64,000 nt of DNA, from the NCBI GenBank assembly GCA_037039925.1, contig JAXRKP010000358.1:152501-216500 (forward strand). Direction: 5' to 3'. The notes under the pieces are model-generated. The model had not been told where the DNA came from. It worked only from the letters and a program-made list of their open reading frames with translations, and made no database searches. Position 1 is the first letter of the stretch; every line of letters begins with the position of its first letter. The DNA comes from Doris montereyensis (taxonomy: Eukaryota > Mollusca > Gastropoda > Nudibranchia > Dorididae). This document shows, in pieces, positions 25,901-35,579 of this stretch. Both the position numbers and the translations under genes were made by a program.

Positions 25901-28449
25901 GAAGGGCTGCAGGCTCCACTCAAACGAGCTACCACCGATTTGTTTCTGAAACAAGGGCAGATAATTTTGTGCGCTAAACGCGACATTGCCTCGTGTAGGC
26001 ATTATGATGGTCTGAAACTGAAATGATTTTTAGAAAAATATGCAGTCTTTGCAGGTAGATAGATCTAGTCTCCAGCGTGCCAAGCAAATGAATAAAAGTT
26101 TATGGCTAAGACAAAAGAATGTAGCAATTTGTGCAATCACTTCGATACATGTTGAAAATACATGTACTATGTGATTGGTCATTCATTTTTCAGCCAATCA
26201 GAAAAGAGGAAAGTTTATCACAAATGCATGACGGCCTGAGAAAACTCACAAGAAGAAGAACGCTGTCTTTATCCTGCCAGTTACCTGTCTTTGATGTTGC
26301 AATGCGAGCCTCCACATCTTGGCGCGACTGTTACGTAATCAGGATTTTTCATACTCAGGTCGGAAATTGATGTCTTGGGTAGGAAAACAAGTAGGAAATT
26401 GGGCTCAGGTAGTAAAAACAGGGTTCTCATGCATCAGGAAAATTATTGAAAACGGAAAAAATGTTTCCCGGTCGAGAAAATACATGGGGAAATGATATAT
26501 TGAGGATGAACATGAGAGAAAGTCAGGAAATCGAAGTAGACATGAGCAATTATCGCCACCGCGAAATAGGAAAATGCGAATAAGTTTGTGGACGATGAAT
26601 CATCATTTTGTCATCCATTTCCGATCATTAATGCTTTGCTGTCTGGCGATTCTTTCATGTTGAAACTAAATGGTTCCTTTTTATAAAATTGTAAAGTTTG
26701 CCTGGGGAATTAGTATCGGATTTCGACACAAAATTTTCAATACTTTCTTTAGTTTTAGCGTCTAAACCAATACCATGAACTGCGCGTCTACGCCCAGCCT
26801 CCTTTCTTCAATATGACTTTTACTCTGGGGAGATTAAGAATGTCATGTGTGTTAAAAAGCTGATTGCGCACGTTGTTGTATGGCTCGTGTCAAGGGGCGA
26901 TGTGCATATTTTAAGTCCGATCGCGCACGTGTGTGTGTAGGAAGGGTAGACATAGAATGTTTGTGTGTGTTTGATGCGACCAATCGCGCATGTGTGTATT
27001 AGTATTAGAGGGAGAGAGTGTCTATGGAAAGTCGGGAGTTTACGGATGGCTGAAAGGCAAATGCAAGTGTTAAGTAAGAATAGAGGGGTTGGATGATCGA
27101 AGGGATATAGCACGTGCGACCTGATAGCAAAATAGAGGTGGGGAAGGGGACAGGCAGGGTGAAGAAAGTCAATGTGAAAACATATGATGGCAAAACAAGA
27201 GGCGACTGACATCCGGTATCGGAAGAGAAAGAGAAATAACGAATGTGTCTTCCACTACAGTGTAGACATGGGTGGGAAAGGGTAGAACCGGGAAGAAGGC
27301 AATCATGTACTATACTAGATCTAGATCTAGATTCGGTTTTATTGAAGAAGAAAGAAAGAGCGGGTGGGGCGGTTGCCAATATAATGGAGATTTTTGCTAG
27401 GGGAGGGAGTGGGTAAATGTTTTACGTTGCAGTCAATTAAAAACTCTAGTAATGGTTTTAAGTTTTTGATCCCGAGAAAGAAAAAGAGACTGGGGGGGGG
27501 GGTTAAAAAGTAGAACAGAGGAAGATTTACAATTGGCAGAGTTCAAGTTCTAGAAAAAGCCTTCCAAACCTCATTTTCTTCTTGGTAGACTAAGGAAGTA
27601 TTTGTGCGTGTGTTTGGCTATGATATTGTCAGTTTGATTTATTTTTTGAATTGTTAGCATGTTTTGTGAAATGATAGGGGATAGATCTATCAGCTATCAG
27701 AGTTATGTTCTTTGGCCAACTGTATTTAGTGTGGTTTTTTGGGGGGTTTTTTACATTGAGTCTGCAAGTCTGTATTTACCTTGAAAAGTATGTATTTGAG
27801 GGTTAACTATTTTTTGTTTTAAAGAAACCCTTAGTTAATGGCAGTAACTCAAAGACACTTAGAGACCACATTCTGAGTTCGCTAAACTATCGTCACACTT
27901 CGCCAGGGTCAGCAGACTTTATGTTGTTTATTTACCCTGAAGGGGCTTTTAATTTCATTTTTAAAAATTCACAATGTTTTCGGGATTATTACTGGCCGTT
28001 GTGCAAGTTTGAAATAGTTGATGTGGTCAGAGTCCTGCTTTTTGATTTGAAAAGGTTGGCAGTTATGTTTCTATAATTCAACCTCGCTTTGCTTGGCCTC
28101 CACAGGACAACCAGTCGGCAGTGACCATGACATTTGCTTGGCCTCCACAGGACAACCAGTCAGCAGTGACCATGACGTTAATGTCACCGTAGAAAGCGAT
28201 GAGGACAAATCAGAGAACAGCTCAGATGCGTCTACTCCCGTCTTGTCTCCAACCAAAGCTCATGACGGCCCTGATGTCGACGCCTGCACACTGTCTCATG
28301 ATGCAAATGGCAGTTTAAATGACAGTACTGCTGTAACTCCTCTGACTGGGAGTCCGGCCAAGAGGAATTCATTGGCCGATGAGAAGTTGACCAAATACAG
28401 TATGGTTTGTCAGTGTGGGGCAGCACTCTGCCGCAAGTATTTGTTTTGA
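16729..28449 (+). CDS. SUV39H: SUV39H-type histone H3 lysine 9 methyltransferase (6 coding exons)
   Basis: Nuclear enzyme that transfers methyl groups from S-adenosylmethionine to H3K9 and builds heterochromatin. Coding exons 16729-16900, 18122-18204, 20135-20983, 23518-23670, 23950-24085 and 28106-28449 join in compatible phases, giving about 579 residues once three missing bases in exon 3 are allowed for. Domains: N-terminal region 1-57; chromodomain about 71-120 with aromatic-cage candidates Y71, W94 and W97; pre-SET about 244-345 with the zinc-binding cysteine clusters GCECDDC and [12 protein letters not shown] about 350-465 with GRGWG, EYVGE, NHSCDPN split across an exon junction, and TFDY (Y463); post-[11 protein letters not shown] ending RKYLF. 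The linker between SET and post-SET (about 100 residues, Ser/Asp-rich) is about twice the length in human SUV39H1. Oddities: frame breaks in exon 3, a GC donor after exon 2 and a duplicated acceptor at exon 6. The family is certain from the pre-SET/SET sequence; exact splice ends are inferred. Confidence 0.95.
18122..18204 (+). CDS. SUV39H: SUV39H exon 2 (start of chromodomain)
   Basis: The acceptor TTTTTCCACAG ends at 18121. After two phase-completing bases the exon reads [20 protein letters not shown] and ends DADN, the first strand of a chromodomain. Joining to exon 3 ([12 protein letters not shown]) gives the normal chromodomain spacing only if the exon ends at 18204, where the donor is GC (AAT|GCAAGA). 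A GT at 18220 would add five residues (ARFFF) in a weak donor context. Confidence 0.8.
18540..18665 (+). repeat. Dispersed repeat family D1 copy
   Basis: Shares the D1 layout: GGTGCTGCTGATAGGTCCTTC, a pyrimidine-rich TTTCACTT block, CATCTTGC then TTTCCTCTTG, a middle related to CCTGAGATCACCACATATGG, then CAGGGTGAATTTCATTGAAAC. Confidence 0.7.
19140..19746. mobile_element. TIR element (MITE-like, TA target sites) in SUV39H intron 2
   Basis: The left end CACTCAAACTTTGTTTTACC and the right end read in reverse, CCTCCAAACCTCGTTAAACC, agree at most positions over about 23 bases, both followed by GCC. TA dinucleotides flank both ends (19138-19139 and 19747-19748). The element is about 607 bp with no transposase. 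TA targets and the end sequence suggest a Tc1/mariner-pogo type non-autonomous element. The 14775-14846 fragment supports the left end. Confidence 0.6.
20135..20983 (+). CDS. SUV39H: SUV39H exon 3 (chromodomain end, pre-SET, start of SET)
   Basis: The acceptor TTGTTTCACAG ends at 20134 and the donor GAG|GTAAAT follows 20983. The exon begins [14 protein letters not shown] and ends FVMEYVGE. As written it changes frame three times: near 20587-20589 (CCC run), near 20924-20928 (G run) and near 20949-20956 (A and G runs). Each break is one missing base, and the three together return to the starting frame. Homology to SUV39H proteins is continuous through all three, from [15 protein letters not shown] through [23 protein letters not shown] and GRGWG. 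Confidence 0.93.
21279..21800. mobile_element. hAT-like non-autonomous transposon (MITE), 522 bp
   Basis: The ends are perfect 12-bp inverted repeats, CATGGGTGCCAG and CTGGCACCCATG, flanked by a perfect 8-bp direct repeat TATGAAGG at 21271-21278 and 21801-21808. An 8-bp target duplication with this type of end is typical of the hAT superfamily. No transposase is encoded. It lies in SUV39H intron 3. The intact duplication suggests a fairly recent insertion. Confidence 0.9.
22335..23230 (-). mobile_element. LINE reverse transcriptase C-terminal fragment
   Basis: On the minus strand, broken frames read as the C-terminal part of a non-LTR retrotransposon polyprotein: [13 protein letters not shown] sequence, [40 protein letters not shown] with [24 protein letters not shown] and a tail like KSVYNAKPKVN. 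The LLYGSETW and EMKYLR motifs are characteristic of the region after the reverse transcriptase core in RTE-like LINEs. It is 5'-truncated, contains a 137-bp internal tandem duplication, and lies antisense in SUV39H intron 3. Confidence 0.85.
22631..22905. repeat. 137-bp tandem duplication inside the LINE fragment
   Basis: Sequence from TACTGATTTAGCTATTCTAT (22631) to TCTGATTTTGTCTTTTA is repeated immediately from 22768 with only a few differences, including one extra A in the second copy. The unit length is not a multiple of three, so it breaks the LINE frame. Confidence 0.9.
23518..23670 (+). CDS. SUV39H: SUV39H exon 4 (SET domain)
   Basis: Acceptor CTGACAG ends at 23517; donor TCA|GTAAGT follows 23670. 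The 153 nt encode exactly 51 residues from [15 protein letters not shown] through [10 protein letters not shown] to HFINHS. It is phase 0 at both ends. The final NHS is the first half of the catalytic NHSCDPN motif. Confidence 0.95.
23950..24085 (+). CDS. SUV39H: SUV39H exon 5 (SET catalytic core)
   Basis: Acceptor CACCTTGAAG ends at 23949; donor GTGCG|GTGAGT follows 24085. It encodes [20 protein letters not shown] and then [11 protein letters not shown], completing NHSCDPN and supplying the C-terminal SET tyrosine in FDY. It ends in phase 1, matching either acceptor of exon 6. Confidence 0.95.
24634..24795 (+). mobile_element. Partial copy of the CAGTGGT-type TIR element
   Basis: Matches the left part of the element at 55676-56141: CCTAAGAACCCGGTC, CAGGTTCTTAGGC, then TTTTTGCTTCATTATTCAT. 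The right part is missing; a different repeat begins near 24833. Lies in SUV39H intron 5. Confidence 0.75.
24833..25990 (+). repeat. Roughly 1-kb dispersed repeat, copy 2
   Basis: Direct-orientation copy of the repeat at 15455-16415, with about 190 extra bases near 25050-25350. It lies in SUV39H intron 5. Its left end GAGGCATTTAGC resembles the reverse of copy 1's right end, GGGGCATTTCGC, supporting short imperfect terminal inverted repeats. The open frame at 25694-26026 is part of the repeat and not a recognisable protein. Confidence 0.8.
26825..27005. repeat. Three-fold imperfect repeat with GCGCACGT/GCGCATGT motifs
   Basis: GATTGCGCACGTTG, GATCGCGCACGTGTGTG and AATCGCGCATGTGTGT recur about 55-65 bases apart. 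The middle copy contains the E-box CACGTG. It lies in SUV39H intron 5 and has no known function. Confidence 0.5.
27720..27960 (+). repeat. Dispersed repeat family D2 copy 1
   Basis: Shares with 32190-32435 and 33560-33810 the order TTGAGTCTGCAAGTCTGTAT, TTACCTTGAAAAGTATGTAT, a T-rich stretch, a purine-rich block, CACTTCGCCAGGGTCAGC and a final TTGTTTATTTACC. It lies in the last SUV39H intron, just upstream of exon 6. Confidence 0.75.
28106..28449 (+). CDS. SUV39H: SUV39H exon 6 (linker, post-SET, stop)
   Basis: Two near-identical acceptors lie in a tandem 45-bp duplication: AG ending at 28105 and again at 28150. Both give the same phase, so proteins with or without 15 residues are possible. 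The exon then encodes a Ser/Asp-rich linker ([28 protein letters not shown]) and the post-SET motif [13 protein letters not shown], with TGA at 28447-28449. Possible poly(A) signals lie at about 28924, 28995, 29030 and 29275. Confidence 0.9.
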
Positions 28450-31400
28450 CACAATGGACTTCTGGTATTTGAAGAGTTTTGATACTGTAAGGAGATTTGT
28501 TATAGATGAGATGAAATTTATTAATTCAATGATTTATGATTTGATTTGTGGAAGAGGTTAAGGTGGAAAACACACAGAACTGAACGTTTCCTTTTTGGGA
28601 CCCATTTTGGCAAATTTTAAAATTGAAAAAAATGATACCAAAATTTGCTTAATGTTCATAGATTCCAAATATAAAATTTACAAGGACAGTGGATGCCTCG
28701 TTGCGGCAGTAACGTACTGTTAACAAGTCACCCCTTGATTTCGGTAAAATTAATATATAGATGTAAACGCTTTCTTTCATGATTTTCATCGACAATGGCT
28801 CATTGTAGTACTTTTAAAACTCAGTTGTACCTTCAAATTGCTCATAAAAGCATAAAATAAGTCATAATAATGTATTATGTCAACATTAAAGAACAAGGGA
28901 AGATAATTTTGAGGTGAAATAAACAAAGAACGCATTTCCATTAAATAATTGAAGGTATTTCAAAATGAAAACATACCATTAATCAAAAGCTAAATAAAAG
29001 TTAAGTTATAAAGCAATTAAAACATTAATAAAGGTATGACTGGCAAATGAATTGAAAATTATGTACAATAAATGAGTGAAAAAAAGAATATAAAAAAATA
29101 CCAACAAATGACAGCACCGTATCATTTATTCTTTTATTTGCGACTCTGCGTTTCTACATGCCTGGCATATTGTTCAGGATTCTTCCCTATTTTTTCTACA
29201 GTAGGCAACTCAAATGGTCATCTTGTCTTTTAAAATGCTTTTGTTTTGTATTTTCATTATGAAAAATAATGATTAATAAAACGTATTGAATGAAGAATGG
29301 AAATTACAATTTCCTACGGTAAGATTGTGAATGAAATCCGGTATCGAACCAACAGTTGAGGAATGAATTCTTTTCATGTTTGGATTCTTAAATGTCAGTA
29401 TGTATGTATATACAATACGACATTACACCAGGGTAACACATAATAACCTTCCAATGAAGTCAATAAAGACAAAAGAGAAAAAACAGCATTTAAAGAAAGA
29501 TTTGAGTACAGATCATGAGGTATCGAATTTCAAGATGGCCGCCATAACTCTTGAGCGTGTGTTTTGTGGTTGAGAAACGTTTGATGCACCAAATACCGCT
29601 GTAAACAGCTTAATCGTGTGAAAAAATATGAATAATACGAATCTTACATTTTATAAGTTGGCACAGGAAGATATGCTTTTGATTTTTGCTCAAATGCATT
29701 TAGAAAGGATCGTTAGATCTAAGATCGGTCTAGGCTGACATTCATTCTAACTCGCCAAACGACATCACAATAATTTCCATCTTTTACTCACCTTAATTCA
29801 AGGAATAATCCGAGATGCAGTTCAGAAATAGATCTAAACACCGCAATATTCAATTTTCTGTAGAATTTCGCCCGCTCTTTTTGTTTATCTGAATAAGAAT
29901 GACGTTTGAAAGGCGCTCGCTCGCAAAATATGGCGACATCGCGAACAGAAATGAGTATTTTATATACCGGGAAGAGGCTGTAACTATCACCATTGCGTGA
30001 CGTCATGAGAGCCAGGATAACACTAGATTTATCTTTAGCAATAAAAAATCAAACCAAACAGAATGTGTTTTTGTAATACTTAGTATCTTTTCTCACAGAG
30101 CCAAGTGGCTTCTGCTTTGAAATAGCTCTGGTACATATACTTTAGACCCACTCTTTTAAAGCCCCTTGGAAAAGGACATGTGCGATGTCCGGATTCCGGC
30201 GGTTTAGAAATTTTAAGGCCACATAAAATACACTCTAAAAAAAAAATCCCCACATTAATACTGCTTGTGCAGTTAGGATAAAAGTTCATAAATGAAAACG
30301 CAGAAAAACCAACCCTACCTTCTCACATTTTATTACAATCGCAGTGAGAAGGCAAAAATGCATTTTCCTACTTCTAAGTGTTTTCCTTAAGTGATCTGTA
30401 TGTTTTTTTAAGAGGATATGGTGATAACAAATTTTTTAATTACTCATCATTAAATTTGATTCGTGGAAGAGGTTGACTGATCTGCATGTTTTGAAAGACT
30501 GGTGGTGTGTAAGCTGACTTGTGAGTGCCTGAATTAACAGGATTCAAGAAAATTATCAGGGCAATTTGTAAATTGTGTGTGTGTGTGTAAGTATATGTTG
30601 TATTAAATTCATTTTTTAAAATGTGTATTGTTGGTGAAATTTTGAAATGTGTCAGATACTTAGTGAAATGATGTCTATAATGTTATTTGTTTGAAAAGTA
30701 TAATCTGCTAATACAAAGGAGTGAGTGACATTTTTACCCACACCTCCCATGCTTTGGTAAGGAATAGAACTCCTTGGGGGAAATAGATTTTCAGACTAAA
30801 GTATTTAGGTAGGCCTACTTCCAAATTTTTCTTATGGATTGAGATGGTTGTCATTTTTCTAACTAAAGCCTCTTTTCTTGTTATTTGTTTCTCATGGATT
30901 TAGATTTTCCCCCATCTGGCTTGTCTGTCTGTCAGTTTAGTCAGTCCTCTGGTTAAGCACTGTCCCCAAAACTGACTTTGTGTGTACTGACTTTCTCAAC
31001 TTTGTGTCTTTGGTGATTTTCATCGCCACTAAATTCTCTGGATAAATCTGGAAATGATTAATTAATTCCTCAAACAGGGATTACTAATCATTTTACAGCT
31101 GATTTGAAATTCAGACCCCCAACATAGGAGCTCTATGGCTTTGTCTTAAGTAGTCTCTAAAATTGTGTTCTGATAAAACTATATGTTGGGAATTGGCAGT
31201 TGCCGTGCTCACTCAGTCCCAGCTACGAATAGCCATGGGTTCATTTCGATAATGATCTTTGGGGGAGGGGAGTGTCAGTACAACCCAGGGAGCAATTGAA
31301 TATTATGTTATAATACAGTAACTCATTCATGGTTGCAAACAAATCGTTGCAAAATTTGTACAGGATGAGTTTTGACATCTTTCCAGCCATATCATTATCA

Positions 31401-32189
31401 CAAAGCCCAAGAGTTACACACGCTATAGTAAAGAATTACCTTTCCTGTAATACATGTGCTTTCAAAATAAAGGGTGTTGCTTTTACGGAGACTACAGATA
31501 GATAGATATATATATATATATATGTATGTATAATTCATAATATATATATAGCCGGTTGAATCATCATGACAGTCAGAGTAACTTATTTTTGTATGGCTAA
31601 TATGAATTATAAATGTGTGACCATTGAGTGAAACTGAAAGACTTGTTTCACTCAAAACATGTTTGAGACTGACCACCTGTAACGAAGGAGAGCTTATTTT
31701 TTAGTAGAAAGAATGGTGAGGGAGTGAAGTGCAGGGTTAAAAGAAAAAGGAAAACCCTGAAATGTTTAAATGTCAATCATGTAAATGCTTCAAGCACGTG
31801 AGAAGTTGAAATTTGAATGAAAGGAAAAGTTTCTAATCATCTGTCGTATCTGCTCGTACTTCTCAATGTCAGAAACATAAATTACTGAACTGAAAGTGTG
31901 GCCGGCTTCTCCTGATTGCAAATTTGTGTCCTAAAGATTATCACTCACCTTTATTTTTGTTCTCCACTATCACCTGAATATCCATCTTGAAGTTAAGAAC
32001 AATTCCTGGCCTCAGTTCCTTTGCCTCTTTAATACTGTAATACTGTTTTGTTATGAAATGTACTTCAGCGTGGAATAATCATTATAGTTTTCATTGTCAC
32101 TTTTATTATGTTTGGGAGTGTGTGTGATTTTCAGGCTTTACAAGTACTGTAATTCATATTTCTATTCTTTCAACCGTTGGCTCTTGCAC

Positions 32190-32435
32190 ATCTCCATAGG
32201 TGCCAATCAGTGTGTAAAAAATATTAACATTTAGTACGTTTTTTACTTTGAGTCTTAAGTTTGTATTTACCTTAAAAAGAACGTTTTGGTTTTGGTTTTA
32301 ACGGTAGAAATTCAGAGAGATTGGGGTGAAAGTCTGGATATGCCATTCTGAGTTAACAAGAGTACTGTCATTCTCCACCTGCAAGGCCAGTGATCGGTGG
32401 GCTATTTTTTATTTACCGGGGGGGTTACTACAAAT
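32190..32435 (+). repeat. Dispersed repeat family D2 copy 2
   Basis: Contains TTTGAGTCTTAAGTTTGTAT then TTACCTTAAAAAGAACGT, AGAGATTGGGGTGAAAGTCT, CTGCAAGGCCAGTGATCGG and TTTTTTATTTACC in the same order as the other two D2 copies. Confidence 0.75.
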
Positions 32436-33559
32436 AAAATTATCAATGCGAAAATAACTGCAACTTCATTTCAAATAGGTTTTTTCAGTTATGAAGAAAT
32501 TTGGCTATAACTTTGCACACACGTTATTCGGTTCAATATCTAGCCGCACCCAGTACGTTGTTTTGGATAAATTAAACGGACTTGATTTTATGAATTTTTT
32601 GAAAATGCATACAGCAACCTTTCCAACTTTTGGCAAATTAAATCACACAAAAATTTATTTTGTAAAAATTTGAAGAGATATTGAAAATGGCTACTGGGTG
32701 AAGAAAAAAATTTCATTATAGATGTTATATACCAAATTTAGGGGGCAATTGGACTGGATAAAAAAAATTAAAAGGTAGATCGCATATCACTGTCAAAAAG
32801 TAACATTTTGAGAAAATCGCATTTTAAACAATTTTTTTCCATTATTTTAATGTTTTTTCGCATCTAAACCTATAAAAGAATAATATAATAGTTTAAAACA
32901 TCATACAACCTTGAGAGGCTATCAAATACTTCATGTCAACCCTGCTTCAGGTCCCTTATACTCATGTTGGGATGGCATTTTTCTTATAACAGGTGCACAA
33001 AAATGTTTCCCGCAATATTCGTCCTATCTTTGCTAATATTGACAATAATTCATCAAAAGTATATTTTTCAGATAGAGTAACTTTGTGGTAATTAAATTGG
33101 GTACCAACTTATTATTCTTTAGACAAAATTTTTGGTTTTCATGGTATCATTTCTATAAAACTTGTATAAAAGGAAAGAATCGATACTGAGCCTTTGTTGT
33201 GGTATCAATGTCAAGGGAATGAACTGCTCCATCCAGTAGTGCAATAAACAAGTTTTGTCCCATTTGTGTTAAAAATGCCTTCCTCAGGACCCTTAAGAAA
33301 AACATGTAACTCATTTCATCATGACCAGTATTAGACATCGTAGAATACGAATGTCACAATTGAAAAGTCCATCAGATTCTAGAACTCAAATTTAAAAATC
33401 TATGTGATTTGAGCGCTATTTATTGTTTCTGAATATATTATTTATATGCCTTCTCATTATAGTATATATTTTATTTATGTATAATTATAATGTCTCTGTC
33501 CATTGTGGGTGGTTAGCAAGCATTGCTGGTAGGTCGACATTTTTTCCTTTCACTCTGTC

Positions 33560-33810
33560 ACATGTCCATAGCTGCCAACCAGTGCATACAAAACATATTA
33601 AGTTCTTTTTTTTTTGGGCTTTGAGTCTGTAAGCCTGTATTTACCTTGAAAAGTACGTATTTTTGGGTTAGCTGTATTTTTTTTTTCTTTAAACAAATAG
33701 CAGAGACTGACACATTGGAGTGAAAGGCTGGAGATGTCTTTTCACAAAAACACTTCACATTCCGCCAGAAAGGTCAGCGATTTTTTATTTACGCAACCCA
33801 TAGACTACCC
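33560..33810 (+). repeat. Dispersed repeat family D2 copy 3
   Basis: Contains TTTGAGTCTGTAAGCCTGTA, TTACCTTGAAAAGTACGTAT, TTGGAGTGAAAGGCTGGAGA, CCGCCAGAAAGGTCAGCGA and TTTTTTATTTACG. It is preceded by CATAGCTGCCAACCAGTG, matching CATAGGTGCCAATCAGTG before copy 2. Confidence 0.75.
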
Positions 33811-34114
33811 TTGGTCTGACACAAGATTTATGGCATGGGTACCCAAAAAAGTGGTTGTTAAAAAAATTCATCTTTTTATAATTTATTATTATTTTCACTT
33901 CATTTTTTAACACAATGTACATAAGAGATCAAACTTTATAATAATTGCCACCAATAAATAAATAAAAATGGCTATGTGTTATTATTTTGTCTGAGTGGGG
34001 ATGAGTGAAGGGGTGAATTTAAGAAGCTGAAAATCTTTTTGGGGGCGGTGACACGATTCACACAATCCATCACTACTGCTTCCGTCAACAAAAATTTAAA
34101 ATCCTACTAACCCC

Positions 34115-34150
34115 AGAGAAGACCTTAGTTGTGGATGTGGGTAAAATCAA
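34115..34150 (+). mobile_element. SINE family S2, 3' tail only
   Basis: CTTAGTTGTGGATGTGGGTA followed by AAATCAAAT is the 3' end shared by the S2 copies at 10145-10475 and 59800-60100. Nothing of the tRNA head is present. Confidence 0.5.
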
Positions 34151-34159
34151 ATCCGTTGG

Positions 34160-34305
34160 CGGACTCTGTTGGTATGTCCTACTTCTTTCCTTTCACTCTA
34201 TTACCTATAGTATATCTCTCATCTTACTGTTTCCTCAATTCACCCTGAGGCATGTGGTGGACAGGGCGAATTTCAATGAAATGAAAGAAGTAAAAAGTTT
34301 ATGTC
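34160..34305 (+). repeat. Dispersed repeat family D1 copy
   Basis: D1 order is present: GTTGGTATGTCCTACTTC, CTTTCCTTTCACTCT, TCATCTTACTGTTTCCTC, TTCACCCTGAG, ATGTGGTGGACAGGGCGAAT and TTCAATGAAAT. Confidence 0.75.
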
Positions 34306-34689
34306 CTTCCATTGATCTTATTTGATGTTGCTTTTTTATTATTTGGTGCTGCCCTTTCACGGCCTGATCTTGATTTCAATGTTTTTAATGTGAATAACTA
34401 CATAGATCATAATCATTATGAAACGCAGGCTTATAAAATAAAAAATTAAAACCTACACCCCCTCCCCCAACTACATTTTTTGGTCATTGGTTTTTCGTGA
34501 TTGTGTAATTGATATTATGTTCTCTGGATTGAATAAACTTTAAAATGAAAGCCTTGTTTTTTTCTTATCCTCTTTAGTAGTATAGTAGTAAATTAATTCT
34601 CAGTTTAAGCATGAAGGTGGGTTGTTTTTTGTTATTTTGTTATCATTCAATGGTGTTTCACTTTTTGTCTCAGTTGTCATTTGTGTGCA

Positions 34690-34870
34690 GGTGATTGGTG
34701 GATGCTATTCTTAGCTGTTAAATTGGTTGATGGGTAATGCTGGTAGGCCTTACTTCTTTTTTTTTTTCACTCTTGCTCTTACTTATCTGTCATCTTGCTG
34801 TTTCTTCTGGATTCATCTTGAGATCAGTGCATGTGGGAGATAGGGTAAATTTCAACGAAACAAAGTGTTT
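34690..34870 (+). repeat. Dispersed repeat family D1 copy
   Basis: Contains GTGATTGGTGGATGCT, GCTGGTAGGCCTTACTTC, TTTTTTCACTCTTGCTC, TCATCTTGCTGTTTCTTC, CTTGAGATCAGTGCATGTGG and GGGTAAATTTCAACGAAAC. Confidence 0.8.
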
Positions 34871-34924
34871 TGTCCTTGTTCCATTTACAGTTTCACTGGA
34901 CTTGTTTGTGTGAGCACTGCTAGT

Positions 34925-35130
34925 ACTGGTACTTTTATTCTTTTACTTCTCTTTTGTCCTGCTCTTTACTCTTAATTCACCCTGAGATCACCACAATGGT
35001 GGACAGGGTAAATAAAAAAAAAAAATTTCAATTAAACAAATATCTTTCATCTCACTGTTTCCTCTTCATTCACCGTGAGAGTGAGATAACCGCATATGGT
35101 GGGCGAGTAAATTTAAATCAATCATATATC
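34925..35130 (+). repeat. Two adjacent D1 repeat fragments
   Basis: The first (34925-35035) has TTCACCCTGAGATCACCACA, ATGGTGGACAGGGTAAA and TTTCAATTAAACAAA. The second follows at once (35045-35125) with TCATCTCACTGTTTCCTC, TTCACCGTGAG and ACCGCATATGGTGGGCGAGT. This looks like tandem or nested insertion. Confidence 0.7.
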
Positions 35131-35579
35131 ATTTTTGTATGTTGTGTAGTTGGTGGGGTTTGTTTGGTTTTCTTTCTTTTTTTTAATAATTCAAATGGTT
35201 TCACTTGCTTTCTATAATTTATAAACCTGTTCATTTCTACATAATCCATATGCAAAAAAAAATCCACTGTTCTATTCTGTGAATTCACACAAAATTTCAT
35301 TCAAATCCCATGGGTTTTGTGGGAGATGCTGTTAGTTAGGTCCTTCTTCGATGTGTGATGCTGCAGCTACAACCAACCCTGATGATCAGATTTGCTACGG
35401 CTTACACGAGCTAGAGTAGATTTGTGCAGATTGCCGTGTCAAGCAATCACATGATATCGATTTCTTGAGATTTTAAAGAACGAGTTAGTCACATCATCCA
35501 CAGTAGCAAATTCAAGGCTACAGAAAAGTGTGTGCAAGTTTGATATAATAATTTTTAATTTTTCACTATTTCTTTGCAA

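Noticed and set aside
26820..27379. Minus-strand proteins of 124-130 residues
   Set aside because: Low-complexity, overlapping in two frames, within a SUV39H intron over a three-fold repeat; no family recognised.
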